This document shows, in pieces, positions 36,460-44,979 of a stretch of 64,000 nt of DNA. The notes under the pieces are model-generated. The model made no database searches. It was not told where the DNA came from and was given only the letters and a program-made list of their open reading frames with translations. This stretch comes from Fluviicola chungangensis (GTDB taxonomy: Bacteria > Bacteroidota > Bacteroidia > Flavobacteriales_D > Crocinitomicaceae). A program made the position numbers and the translations under genes. The stretch's first letter is position 1, and each line of letters starts with the position of its first letter. The DNA is taken from contig NZ_VLPL01000006.1 in assembly GCF_007558725.1 (NCBI RefSeq), forward strand, positions 124,001-188,000, read 5' to 3'.

Positions 36460-37834
36460 AAAAGCATATTGTTTCCTGGTTAGTAGTGAAGGTAGGGATT
36501 TTCACATTCTAATAGGTTTTATCTATTATTTAGAGCGATTTCTGAACTACGATGTCGAATTTCAGTTTGTGTGGGATGCACATAAAATAAAAACTTCCCC
36601 ACCCGATCTGGTCATTCTTCCCAATGCACGTGGGAATGACCTTTATTTTGAGATCGCACAATATTGTAAAGAAAATGACATCCTGGTCTATGCAAACGAA
36701 TCCGAAGGAAATTTTAACCCGGATACCGACTACAATTATTGGGGGTACAACACAACCAAAACACCTATTTGTCCTGTTTTATACTGCTGGAACTACCGCA
36801 TACGTAATTACCTGATTGAATCTGTGGGTATTGATGAATCATTGATCAAAGTTGCAGGGGCACCTGGCATCGACAAATACCATTATACTTCTAAACTTGA
36901 CCGGGGTCTTTTCCTGAAGAAACACCATAAATCGAAATACAAAAAAGTGGTCGGGTATGCCGGTTGGGCATTCGGAAAACTCGAAAACAAAGAAATCGAT
37001 CATGTATTGACATACCTCGAAATGGAGGAAACGTCGGGAAAAAAATGGATTGCGGAGAAACGGGATTGGGCCGAGGAAGCACTGAGATCCTGCATTGAAA
37101 AATTTCCGGATGTTCTGTTTATTCTGAAAAAACATCCCAGGGAAAATTTTGAATCCGATTATCGGGACTCACGCAATGAAATGAATCGCCTGACTCATTA
37201 TGACAATGTTCTCTATTTGTGTAACGAAGAAAGCATCGAATCTCTGATTCAGGTATCTGATATCTGGATGGCCTTTGAAAGTACTTCCATTATGGAAGCC
37301 TGGCTGATGAGAACTCCTACCGTCATTATCAATCCGATCCCGAACTTCAGTAAAGTAAAACTCTACGAAGGTTCTCTTCAGGTTCACGACATTCCTCACT
37401 TGCTTACTGTTATGACGGATGCACTTGAAAAGAATGTATTTGATCAGATGAATCAGCCTGAAATTCTTGTTCAGCGCCAAAAAACGCTCGAAAATGCATT
37501 TGGATTTACAGATGGGTATAATCACCTGCGCTGTATCTATTATTTCCTTCCATACCTGGAAAAGAATAAAAGAACGACTAAAAAAATTCCTCTAAACAAG
37601 CGGTTTTTCAGGCAATACTTGCTTATGCACATGGGAAAGTTCTTTTACAACAAATCCATTTTCGCGCGCTTACCCAAGTTCAAAAAAACCATTTGGATTT
37701 TCGAAAACCGCTGTCTTGATGGGGTCAAGGCTCAAAAATTGACTACTTTTAAAGATTTAGATGAATTTTACAAGAAAAACGGTTTGAATGAAAAATTACC
37801 TGATGTGGAGTTTTTAAAAAGCATTAGCAGGTAG
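36443..37834 (+). CDS. Surface-carbohydrate biosynthesis protein (GT-B/glycerophosphotransferase-like)
   Basis: A 463-residue protein with a pattern known from Bacteroidota O-antigen/S-layer glycan loci: DLVILPNARGNDLYFEIAQY, VYANESEGNFNPDTDYNYW, VAGAPGIDKYHY, VLFILKKHPRE and IQVSDIWMAFESTSIMEAWL, the last resembling the CDP-glycerol glycerophosphotransferase/GT-B nucleotide site. From memory this is the group annotated as surface carbohydrate biosynthesis protein. No membrane segment. It lies between a GT4 and the Pse operon, so a role as the pseudaminic-acid-linked transferase is plausible but unproven. Confidence 0.7.
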   Translation: MKSPNKKAYCFLVSSEGRDFHILIGFIYYLERFLNYDVEFQFVWDAHKIKTSPPDLVILPNARGNDLYFEIAQYCKENDILVYANESEGNFNPDTDYNYWGYNTTKTPICPVLYCWNYRIRNYLIESVGIDESLIKVAGAPGIDKYHYTSKLDRGLFLKKHHKSKYKKVVGYAGWAFGKLENKEIDHVLTYLEMEETSGKKWIAEKRDWAEEALRSCIEKFPDVLFILKKHPRENFESDYRDSRNEMNRLTHYDNVLYLCNEESIESLIQVSDIWMAFESTSIMEAWLMRTPTVIINPIPNFSKVKLYEGSLQVHDIPHLLTVMTDALEKNVFDQMNQPEILVQRQKTLENAFGFTDGYNHLRCIYYFLPYLEKNKRTTKKIPLNKRFFRQYLLMHMGKFFYNKSIFARLPKFKKTIWIFENRCLDGVKAQKLTTFKDLDEFYKKNGLNEKLPDVEFLKSISR

Positions 37835-37871
37835 GCGCTCATTTAAATCCAATCTTCTTAAGTACTTTTTT

Positions 37872-37879
37872 TATATTTG
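37872..37879 (+). promoter_or_regulatory. -7 promoter box TATATTTG for the pseudaminic-acid operon
   Basis: Perfect TAnnTTTG match 14 bases before the TTG start of pseB. No TTG -33 box at the right distance. Leader would be very short. Confidence 0.5.
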
Positions 37880-37892
37880 TGACAACAACTTT

Positions 37893-38909
37893 TTGGCTTT
37901 GAACGATAAATCTATTCTTATAACCGGCGGAACGGGATCGCTTGGTAAAGCATTAACAAAACATATCCTTTCCACTCATCCGGATATCAAGCGGCTGGTT
38001 ATTTTTTCAAGAGACGAACAAAAACAGTTCGAAATGGAACAAGAGTTTCCTAACGCCAAATATCCTCAAATTCGTTACTTTATCGGTGATGTTCGTGATT
38101 TGGAGCGCCTGGAAAGAGCTTTTTCCAATATTGATTATGTCATCCACGCAGCTGCAATGAAACACGTTCATATTGCAGAGTACAACCCGGATGAATGTGT
38201 AAAGACTAATGTCGGAGGTGCAGACAACGTGATTAAAGCTGCATTGAAAACAAATGTAGAACATGTGGTCGCGCTTTCAACCGATAAAGCGTGTGCACCT
38301 ATCAATTTATATGGGGCAACAAAATTGACATCGGATAAACTATTTGTTGCAGCCAATAATGTGAAAGGAAAACGGAATGTTAAATTCTCAGTTGTCCGTT
38401 ACGGGAATGTTATGGGATCCAACGGATCAGTGATTCCATTCTTCCTGAAGAAAAAAAGAAACGAGGGTGTTTTACCGATTACCGTTGAAAGTATGACACG
38501 CTTCAACATTTCCCTTCAAGGTGGAGTTGATATGGTAATGCACGCGTTGGAAACGGCCTGGGGAGGAGAAATTTTCGTTCCTAAAATCCCTTCTTACCGC
38601 ATTTTGGATGTTGCAGAAGCAATCGGACCGGAATGTGAGAAACCGGTGATCGGAATTCGCCCGGGAGAAAAAATCCACGAAGAAATGATTACTTCATCTG
38701 ATTCTTTTTTTACGTATGACTTAGGAAAATACTACACAATCCTGCCTCAAAACCCGAATTGGAAACTCGATCAGTTTGTTGCGTATTTCAGTGCCGTTAA
38801 AGTGGAAGAAGGTTTTTCCTACTCTTCGGATAAAAACTCTGATTGGGAAACAGTTGAAAGTTTGAGAGCCCTGATCAAAGAACATGTTGATCCTACTTTC
38901 GAACCATGA
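37893..38909 (+). CDS. pseB: UDP-GlcNAc 4,6-dehydratase (inverting) PseB
   Basis: First step of pseudaminic-acid synthesis: dehydrates UDP-GlcNAc with C5 inversion. The 338-residue SDR has the NADP loop SILITGGTGSLGKAL and the PseB-type active site STDKACAPINLYGATK, then VVRYGNVMGSNGSVIPFF and IGIRPGEKIHEEM. There is no ATG at the natural start: the frame opens with TTG at 37893 or TTG at 37899. The order pseB-pseC matches Campylobacter and Flavobacterium clusters. It overlaps pseC by the ATGA. Confidence 0.93.
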   Translation: MALNDKSILITGGTGSLGKALTKHILSTHPDIKRLVIFSRDEQKQFEMEQEFPNAKYPQIRYFIGDVRDLERLERAFSNIDYVIHAAAMKHVHIAEYNPDECVKTNVGGADNVIKAALKTNVEHVVALSTDKACAPINLYGATKLTSDKLFVAANNVKGKRNVKFSVVRYGNVMGSNGSVIPFFLKKKRNEGVLPITVESMTRFNISLQGGVDMVMHALETAWGGEIFVPKIPSYRILDVAEAIGPECEKPVIGIRPGEKIHEEMITSSDSFFTYDLGKYYTILPQNPNWKLDQFVAYFSAVKVEEGFSYSSDKNSDWETVESLRALIKEHVDPTFEP

Positions 38910-40108
38910 ACAACAAGATCATTCCGTACGGAAGACAAGAAATAACGCCCGAAGATATTCAAGCAGTTATTGACACCCTTCAATCCGATTTTTTAACACA
39001 AGGCCCGAAAATCGCCGAATTTGAAAACGCATTTGCTGCATATACCGGTTCCGGATACGCTGTTGCGGTAAGTAACGGTACAGCTGCGCTCCATTTGGCT
39101 GTAATGGCATTAGGCATCCGGGAAGATGAATATGTGATCTGCACACCCATCACATTTGCTGCTTCAATCAACTGTGTCAAATACTGTGGCGGACAGGTAT
39201 TGTTTGCTGACATTGATCCGGAAACGTATTTAATGGACATTCAGTCCGTAGAAAAAATTATCCGGGACAATCCTGATAAAAAAATAAAAGGAATTATTCC
39301 CGTAGATTTTGCGGGTCGTGTCGCACAACTGGACGAATTCAAAAAGTTAGCCTCAAAATATGGCTTATGGATCATTGAAGATGCATGCCATTCTCCCGGA
39401 GGATTTTTTGTCGACGGACAGAACGAAAAACAGTTTGCCGGAAATGGAAAATTTGCCGATTTAAGTATTTTTTCTTTCCACCCGGTGAAACACATTGCAA
39501 CCGGTGAAGGCGGAATGATTACGACCAATGATCCGGATTTGTACAACCGGTTATTAACCTTGCGTTCGCATGGAATAACACGCAATACGGAGCTTTTCGA
39601 AAACAGTGTAGAATTTGCAGTTGGAAACAGTCCCGCAACCGGTGAATATCCGCTTTGGTATATGGAAATGCAGGAACTGGGATATAATTACCGTTTAACG
39701 GATTTTCAGGCAGCATTGGGTATTTCCCAGCTAAAACGTGCTGACCAAAATCTAAAAAAAAGAAAATCCATTGCGAAATCCTATACAAACGCTTTCACGG
39801 GTACCCCGGGAATCATTCATTCTTCAGGATTTATCGAAGGGCATGCTTATCACCTCTTCGTACTGGAAGTGGAGGACCGAAAAGGATTGTATGATTTTCT
39901 GAGATCCCACGGTATTTTTGCACAAATTCATTACATCCCTGTACATTTAATGCCTTACTATCGCAAACAGGGCTGGAAAGAAGGGGATTTCCCAATGGCG
40001 GAACGCTATTATTCAAGATGTATCAGCATTCCGATGTTTCCATCCATGAACGAGGAAGCAATTAATTACGTTATAAGTACAACAAAATTATTTTATGAAA
40101 GATCATAA
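38906..40108 (+). CDS. pseC: UDP-4-amino-4,6-dideoxy-N-acetyl-beta-L-altrosamine transaminase PseC
   Basis: PLP aminotransferase, second step of the Pse pathway. The 400-residue protein begins NNKIIPYGRQEITPEDIQAV, has SNGTAALHLAVMALGI, ACHSPGG for the cofactor ring Asp/His, and the PLP lysine K195 in SFHPVKHIATGEGGMI. Its match is with DegT/PseC-type sugar aminotransferases. It overlaps the next methyltransferase gene by 14 bases. Confidence 0.92.
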   Translation: MNNKIIPYGRQEITPEDIQAVIDTLQSDFLTQGPKIAEFENAFAAYTGSGYAVAVSNGTAALHLAVMALGIREDEYVICTPITFAASINCVKYCGGQVLFADIDPETYLMDIQSVEKIIRDNPDKKIKGIIPVDFAGRVAQLDEFKKLASKYGLWIIEDACHSPGGFFVDGQNEKQFAGNGKFADLSIFSFHPVKHIATGEGGMITTNDPDLYNRLLTLRSHGITRNTELFENSVEFAVGNSPATGEYPLWYMEMQELGYNYRLTDFQAALGISQLKRADQNLKKRKSIAKSYTNAFTGTPGIIHSSGFIEGHAYHLFVLEVEDRKGLYDFLRSHGIFAQIHYIPVHLMPYYRKQGWKEGDFPMAERYYSRCISIPMFPSMNEEAINYVISTTKLFYERS

Positions 40109-40841
40109 CAAACATAAATATAAAGGCATAGTCAGAGGTTTTTTCCATCAATTGCTGACCATCGATTTCGTTCGGTATTGCATTGCAAGAATCCGTTTTT
40201 TTTACTTCGTAAGAATCTGCCGAAAACTGAAAACGTTTGATCTGTCTACTCAAAAAGCGATCGCATCCAATACGGTATTTCACAATCTAAAAGGTATAAA
40301 AGATCTTGCTGTGGTCAGGTCATTGGCACTCATTAAACCGGTAACAGCTATCGACAAGGTTGGAATTCATTCCAAAGTACTTACGATCGGCCCGAGAACT
40401 GAAGGGGAACTTTTAAGTCTGGTTGGTTATGGTTTTCTTAAAAAGAATGTCCGCGGGCTTGATCTGATCAGTTATTCCTCCTGGATTGACCTGGGAGACA
40501 TGCATGCAATGTCCTATCCGGATAACTCTTTCGATGTGGTAATCATGGGCTGGGTCATTTCATATAGTGAAGATCCGGTAAAAGCCGCTCAGGAAGTGAT
40601 CAGAGTGGCAAAAAACGGTGCCGTGATAGCTGTTGGTGTCGAATATGGAGGACTACCTGGAAAAGAAGAAACCAAGCATTTGGATTATATCCCGGGAGCC
40701 GGAAGATTGACAACTGAGGCATCCCAATTGACCGATTTTTTTGGAGAAGCAGTTGATCATGTTTATTTTAGCCACAGTATCGATGAAGACAGGAAAGATC
40801 TGAAAGGATCTGTAATTGCCGTTTTCTCTATCAAAAAATAG
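40095..40841 (+). CDS. SAM-dependent methyltransferase-like protein
   Basis: A 248-residue protein. Residues 1-70 are basic and hydrophobic and may sit on the membrane. The C-terminal half looks like a class I methyltransferase (Methyltransf_11): VLTIGPRTEGELLSL in the SAM-loop position, SFDVVIMGWVISYSEDPVKA, and RVAKNGAVIAVGV. The glycine loop is unusual (GPRTEG rather than GxGxG). Within the Pse operon it may methylate the sugar or a lipid carrier. The next gene starts directly after its stop. Confidence 0.65.
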   Translation: MKDHNKHKYKGIVRGFFHQLLTIDFVRYCIARIRFFYFVRICRKLKTFDLSTQKAIASNTVFHNLKGIKDLAVVRSLALIKPVTAIDKVGIHSKVLTIGPRTEGELLSLVGYGFLKKNVRGLDLISYSSWIDLGDMHAMSYPDNSFDVVIMGWVISYSEDPVKAAQEVIRVAKNGAVIAVGVEYGGLPGKEETKHLDYIPGAGRLTTEASQLTDFFGEAVDHVYFSHSIDEDRKDLKGSVIAVFSIKK

Positions 40842-41870
40842 ATGCCGGTTATGAAGAATGCCATCAAATTTATTACTTTCCCCTTTTTGTTTTCATTCGG
40901 ATTTATGGTGTTTTTGTTCACCAAAAACACCATAAATCTGGGATATGCAGCATTTCGGTACTTGTTTGTTTTGACCAATGGGCGCATCAACAACCGTCTT
41001 TCCTATATCATAGGAATATTCAAAAAGGGAAAAGCAACACCCGCAAATGGTATTTTGGGGAATTTGTCAAAAGCAGAAATTGAACAAATCTCTGCAAAAA
41101 TTGTTGCTGATGGATTTTACGAATTTGATGTCAAACTGGATAACGAACTCATCGAATCAATTACGCGATTTGCCTCTGAAACAGGAACTCGTTACGTAGA
41201 TGTAGACAAAAAAAACATTTGTTATTCTACCGAAAAAGTCATTTTTGACCGGTCCAACCCCATTTCACCACGTTATCAGTTTGATGCTTCGGATATTATG
41301 CAAAATCAGGCCGTTCAATCCCTTGTTTTTGACCCGACTTTGAAATCTGTTGCTACTGCTTACTTAAATTGCAACCCGATCCTGGATGCTTTGGCTATGT
41401 GGTGGAGCGTACCGTTTGGTAATAAAGGTGCATCACAGGCAGCACAGATGTTTCACTTTGATATGGATCGCTTTAAATTCATTAAATTCTTTTTCTATAT
41501 CACGGACGTACATTCCCACAATGGTCCACACTGCTACATTCAAAATTCACACAAGGGATTACCAAAAGCAATCCGGAAAGATGGACGTATGACAGACGAA
41601 GAATTGTCAAAAATCTATTCGAAAGACCGCTTCAAAGAATTTACTGGAAAGAAAGGAACAATCCTGGCGGTTGATACCCGCGGATTACACAAAGGAAAAC
41701 CGCTCAAGGAGGACGTCCGTCTGCTTTTTCAAATTCAATTCTCCAATTCACTTTTCGGGGCTCCATTCGAAAAAATAAACCTATCCGGAATTTCCGAACT
41801 TTCCAAAAAGGTTATCCGTGAAAACAAACGAACTTACCAACTGTTTTCCGAAGCTCATCCAAGCAAATAA
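40842..41870 (+). CDS. Phytanoyl-CoA dioxygenase (PhyH)-like Fe(II)/2-oxoglutarate oxygenase
   Basis: A 342-residue protein. An N-terminal hydrophobic stretch (FITFPFLFSFGFMVFLF) is followed by the PhyH-type core with the iron triad H205 and D207 (MFHFDMDRFKF) and H283 (TRGLHKGKP), plus a downstream Arg for 2-oxoglutarate. Such enzymes hydroxylate or desaturate sugars and lipids. It is very unusual in a Pse operon. A perfect 17-bp inverted repeat lies in its coding region at 40900-40938. A second in-frame ATG is at 40851. Confidence 0.75.
   Translation: MPVMKNAIKFITFPFLFSFGFMVFLFTKNTINLGYAAFRYLFVLTNGRINNRLSYIIGIFKKGKATPANGILGNLSKAEIEQISAKIVADGFYEFDVKLDNELIESITRFASETGTRYVDVDKKNICYSTEKVIFDRSNPISPRYQFDASDIMQNQAVQSLVFDPTLKSVATAYLNCNPILDALAMWWSVPFGNKGASQAAQMFHFDMDRFKFIKFFFYITDVHSHNGPHCYIQNSHKGLPKAIRKDGRMTDEELSKIYSKDRFKEFTGKKGTILAVDTRGLHKGKPLKEDVRLLFQIQFSNSLFGAPFEKINLSGISELSKKVIRENKRTYQLFSEAHPSK
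40900..40938. repeat. Perfect 17-bp inverted repeat inside the PhyH-like gene
   Basis: Left arm 40900-40916 and right arm 40922-40938 are exact reverse complements with a 5-base loop; G-U pairs could extend it in RNA. It starts 58 bases into the CDS and encodes parts of the hydrophobic segment. No T tract follows, so it is not a standard terminator. Confidence 0.85.
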
Positions 41871-41929
41871 CCGCTGAAAATATATTTTCGGGATGCCTCG
41901 TATTTAGTCGGTGAAAAGGGAGTTTTTAC

Positions 41930-41937
41930 TATCTTCG
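41930..41937 (+). promoter_or_regulatory. Near -7 box TATCTTCG before the Pse methylase gene
   Basis: One mismatch to TAnnTTTG, 28 bases before the ATG at 41966 in the longest spacer of the operon so far; may be an internal promoter. No TTG upstream. Confidence 0.3.
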
Positions 41938-41965
41938 CAAGAAGAATTTAAATCAACAGTTGTAT

Positions 41966-42592
41966 ATGTCTGCTATATATAAAACCGAACAGGAGGATTT
42001 CTGGGCCGGTGATTTTGGGACTGAGTATATTGATCGAAACAAAAGCGAACAGTACCTGGCATCCAACATTCATTTTTTCTCTAAGGCTTTAAAACAAGCT
42101 GCGCCTATTGATTCCCTGATCGAATTCGGAGCTAATGTGGGGATGAATCTGAAAGCTATCCGATCACTGTATCCGAATCTAAATATCCATGCAATAGAGA
42201 TCAATGAAAATGCTGCAGGCATATTGAAAGGTGTAATCGGAGAAAATAAGGTTTACAATTGTTCAATCCTGGATTTTGAACCGAAAGAAAAATATAGTGT
42301 TTCCCTTATCAAAGGAGTGCTGATCCACATCAATCCGGAGATGCTGGAGCTGGTGTACCGGAAACTATACGACAGTTCAAATAAGTATATTTTAGTCGCA
42401 GAATATTACAATCCAACTCCGGTTGCGATTAACTACCGGGGACATTCAGATCGCTTGTTTAAACGTGATTTTGCAGGAGAAATGATGCAAAAATTCCCAG
42501 ACCTGAAACTCATTGACTATGGATTCGTTTATAAAAACGATCCGTCTTTTCCTCAGGATGACGTGACCTGGTTTTTAATGGAAAAAAAATAA
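41966..42592 (+). CDS. Pseudaminic acid biosynthesis-associated methylase
   Basis: A 208-residue class I methyltransferase. Its start EDFWAGDFGTEYIDRN and SAM loop LIEFGANVGMNLKAI, followed by IHAIEINENAA and ILDF, match the family annotated as pseudaminic acid biosynthesis-associated methylase. It should methylate a hydroxyl or amino group on the nonulosonic acid or its precursor. The ATG at 41966 is preferred to a TTG two codons upstream. A 239-base spacer follows. Confidence 0.85.
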   Translation: MSAIYKTEQEDFWAGDFGTEYIDRNKSEQYLASNIHFFSKALKQAAPIDSLIEFGANVGMNLKAIRSLYPNLNIHAIEINENAAGILKGVIGENKVYNCSILDFEPKEKYSVSLIKGVLIHINPEMLELVYRKLYDSSNKYILVAEYYNPTPVAINYRGHSDRLFKRDFAGEMMQKFPDLKLIDYGFVYKNDPSFPQDDVTWFLMEKK

Positions 42593-42831
42593 CCATGCAG
42601 GGGACGAGTGGTTTATTGATTCATCCATTGCGACCCGGAACTGGAATCGTTCGTGGAGAGAAAAATCAGGTTAGATGACTGCTCTTTCTGAAAATCCACA
42701 TATCAATGGCTGTATTTTGATTCCTACGAGAACGGTTCAGTTGGAACCGATCATATTTTTTAAAATGAACTTCCCTGTAAATACGCCTACAAATCGTTCA
42801 GGGACGGATAAAAAAATTAAACCTCTTTAGC
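42593..42831. other. 239-base operon spacer without a clear gene
   Basis: No ORF longer than 60 codons. A 27-codon ORF (42595-42678) and a 51-codon ORF (42675-42830) overlap by ATGA and the second stops one base before pseF, but their translations look like nothing known. Other frames show protein-like runs broken by stops, so it may be an eroded gene. Confidence 0.4.
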
Positions 42832-43515
42832 ATGATCGCAATCATTCCGGCAAGAGGCGGGAGTAAACGGATACCCCGCAAAAATATCAAAGACTTTTTG
42901 GGTAAACCGGTCATCGCTTACGCTATTGAAACAGCGTTAAAAAGCCGGCTTTTTGAAGAAGTTATGGTTTCTACCGATGATGAGGAAATTGCTGCTGTTG
43001 CAAAAAAATATGGCGCAACCGTTCCTTTTCTGAGAAGCTCGGAAAACAGCAATGATTTTGCGGGTACTTTTGAAGTCATTGAAGAAGTCATTGGGAAATA
43101 TTCAAAACTCGGACGCACCTTCGATGAAATTTGCTGTATTTATCCCTGTACTCCCTTGCTTCAAACAGAATACCTGGTATCAGCATACAAACAACTAATT
43201 GAAAACGGCTATTATTCGGTGTATCCCGTAGTTGCGTATTCTACTCCTATTCAAAGAGCTTTAACCATTTTCAACGAAAAACTGACATACATTCACCCGG
43301 AGCATCGTTTTACACGTTCACAGGATTTAGAAAAGGCGTATTTCGATCCCGGACAGTTTTATTGGATGAAAGTAGCTCCTGTGCTTCAGCAAAAAGGTGT
43401 TTTCACGGATAATACGGGATGTATTGTTATCGACGAATTGTTTGTACAGGATATTGACAATGAAACTGATTGGAAACTGGCAGAATTAAAATACAAACTC
43501 CTTAAAGCTGAATAG
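42832..43515 (+). CDS. pseF: CMP-pseudaminic acid synthetase PseF
   Basis: Activates pseudaminic acid with CTP. The 227-residue cytidylyltransferase starts MIAIIPARGGSKRIPRKNIK, the family nucleotide site, followed by VMVSTDDEEIAAVAKKYGA and IYPCTPLLQTEYLV. It is in the PseF/NeuA branch, and the flanking pseB, pseC and pseI make PseF the best name. The next gene begins one base after its stop. Confidence 0.93.
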   Translation: MIAIIPARGGSKRIPRKNIKDFLGKPVIAYAIETALKSRLFEEVMVSTDDEEIAAVAKKYGATVPFLRSSENSNDFAGTFEVIEEVIGKYSKLGRTFDEICCIYPCTPLLQTEYLVSAYKQLIENGYYSVYPVVAYSTPIQRALTIFNEKLTYIHPEHRFTRSQDLEKAYFDPGQFYWMKVAPVLQQKGVFTDNTGCIVIDELFVQDIDNETDWKLAELKYKLLKAE

Positions 43516-43516
43516 C

Positions 43517-44410
43517 ATGGATTCACCGGAAACAACTTCCTTCCTGAAGAATAAATATGGTTACCTCGAAATAGCGGAAAAACCAAGCCCGGAAGAATTG
43601 GCAAACTATTACGCTGAAATCTATTTTCAGACAAGCCAGGGTGCTTACGAAGCTGTGTATTCAGAACAGGAATTGACTTTCTTTGATAATTCCAATCACA
43701 TCAAATCAGAAGTTATCACCCGTTTTTTTAAAGGAAACGTATCCGGCAGAAAATTGTTGGATGTAGGGTGTGGAGAAGGTTTTACGATGGACTATTTTTT
43801 CCGGAACGGTTGGTCTGTAACCGGCATCGATTATTCCATCGATGGCGTTCAGCGCCAAAATCCGGACATGGAATCGTTTGTATTACAAGGAGACATTTAC
43901 CAGCGAATCGGGGAACTGATCCAAAAGAAAGAACAATACGATGTAATCTGTATCCTGAATGTACTGGAACACGTAATCGATCCGATCCTGATCCTAAAAC
44001 AACTCCGGGAATTGGTTTCTCCGGGAGGACTGCTAATCATTCTGGTTCCGAATGATTTTTCCGTATTACAGGAAAAACTCCTTTCCGATAAAAAAATATC
44101 CCGACAATTCTGGGTAAAAATACCGGATCACTTAAACTATTTTTCGAAGGAATCATTGGTGGCACTTTGTGAAGACCACGGATTCAGTCTCCATAAATGC
44201 TTGTCTGATTTTCCCATAGATTATTTCCTTGCCAACCCGGACAGTAATTACATAGAAGACGGGACTAAGGGAAAAAACTGTCACAGGGCCCGTATGTGGC
44301 TGGACAATCTTCATTGTTCGGTTTCGATCCCAAAAACGATTGACTTGTATGAGGCATTTGCCAATTTGGGATCAGGAAGACAATTAACGGCCTATTTCAC
44401 CAAATCATGA
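43517..44410 (+). CDS. Class I SAM-dependent methyltransferase
   Basis: A 297-residue protein with an N-terminal region of about 70 residues, then LLDVGCGEGFTMDYFF (SAM loop), VTGIDYSIDGV, ICILNVLEHVIDPILILKQL and LVSPGGLLIILVPND. This is the Methyltransf_23 type found in many glycan loci. It may methylate the finished sugar, a glycan end or a lipid. It overlaps the next gene by 4 bases. Confidence 0.85.
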   Translation: MDSPETTSFLKNKYGYLEIAEKPSPEELANYYAEIYFQTSQGAYEAVYSEQELTFFDNSNHIKSEVITRFFKGNVSGRKLLDVGCGEGFTMDYFFRNGWSVTGIDYSIDGVQRQNPDMESFVLQGDIYQRIGELIQKKEQYDVICILNVLEHVIDPILILKQLRELVSPGGLLIILVPNDFSVLQEKLLSDKKISRQFWVKIPDHLNYFSKESLVALCEDHGFSLHKCLSDFPIDYFLANPDSNYIEDGTKGKNCHRARMWLDNLHCSVSIPKTIDLYEAFANLGSGRQLTAYFTKS

Positions 44411-44979
44411 GTTACGCAAAATACCTGAACAAAACGGTTTATACACTCGGTAATTACGCAGTAACACCTCTGCGTGAATCCGATATTTTTTTGATCAAAG
44501 AATGGAGGAATGCACAAATGGATGTGCTAAGGCAAAATAAGCCGATAAGCGATGCGGAACAGGAAAATTATTACCAAACGGTTGTAAAGCCTGGCTTCGA
44601 AAAAGAAAATCCGGCGATCATGCTTTTTAGTCTTCTGCGAGATGATAAATGTATCGGATACGGAGGTCTTACAAATATTCATTGGCAGGACAAACGAATC
44701 GAACTTTCTTTTTTGGTTGCCCCTGAAAGAGCCAAAGACCCGATCATTTATGAGGAAGATTTCACTCATTTCATTGAGCTGATGAAACTGATTACTTTCC
44801 GTGTCCTTGGTTTCAACCGGATGTTTACGGAAACTTACGACATCAGGGATCATCACATCAGCATTTTGGAGTCTTGCGGTTTTGTTCCTGAAGGCAGAAT
44901 GAGAGCTCACGTGTGTATTAATGGTATCTTTGTAGATTCTTTAATACATGGAATATTAAAAAAGGATTATGGATTTTAA
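44407..44979 (+). CDS. pseH: GNAT N-acetyltransferase, probable PseH
   Basis: A 190-residue GNAT protein with the acyl-CoA pattern of PseH: NYAVTPLRESDIFLIKEWRN at the start, CIGYGGLTNIHWQDKRIELSF in the core, and ILESCGFVPEGRMRAHV near the end. PseH acetylates the 4-amino group of the L-altrosamine intermediate; such an enzyme is needed in this pathway and no other candidate is present. It overlaps both neighbours. Substrate inferred from the operon. Confidence 0.75.
   Translation: MSYAKYLNKTVYTLGNYAVTPLRESDIFLIKEWRNAQMDVLRQNKPISDAEQENYYQTVVKPGFEKENPAIMLFSLLRDDKCIGYGGLTNIHWQDKRIELSFLVAPERAKDPIIYEEDFTHFIELMKLITFRVLGFNRMFTETYDIRDHHISILESCGFVPEGRMRAHVCINGIFVDSLIHGILKKDYGF

Noticed and set aside
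36443-37834. The surface-carbohydrate protein as a replacement for PseG
   Set aside because: PseG is a GT-B hydrolase of about 340 residues; this protein is 463 residues, has a glycerophosphotransferase-like site, and lies outside the tight pse operon. Nothing in it reads as a PseG signature.
42675-42830. 51-codon ORF ending one base before pseF as a real small gene
   Set aside because: No recognisable sequence and no promoter; adjacent to another meaningless short ORF. Kept only as part of the spacer.
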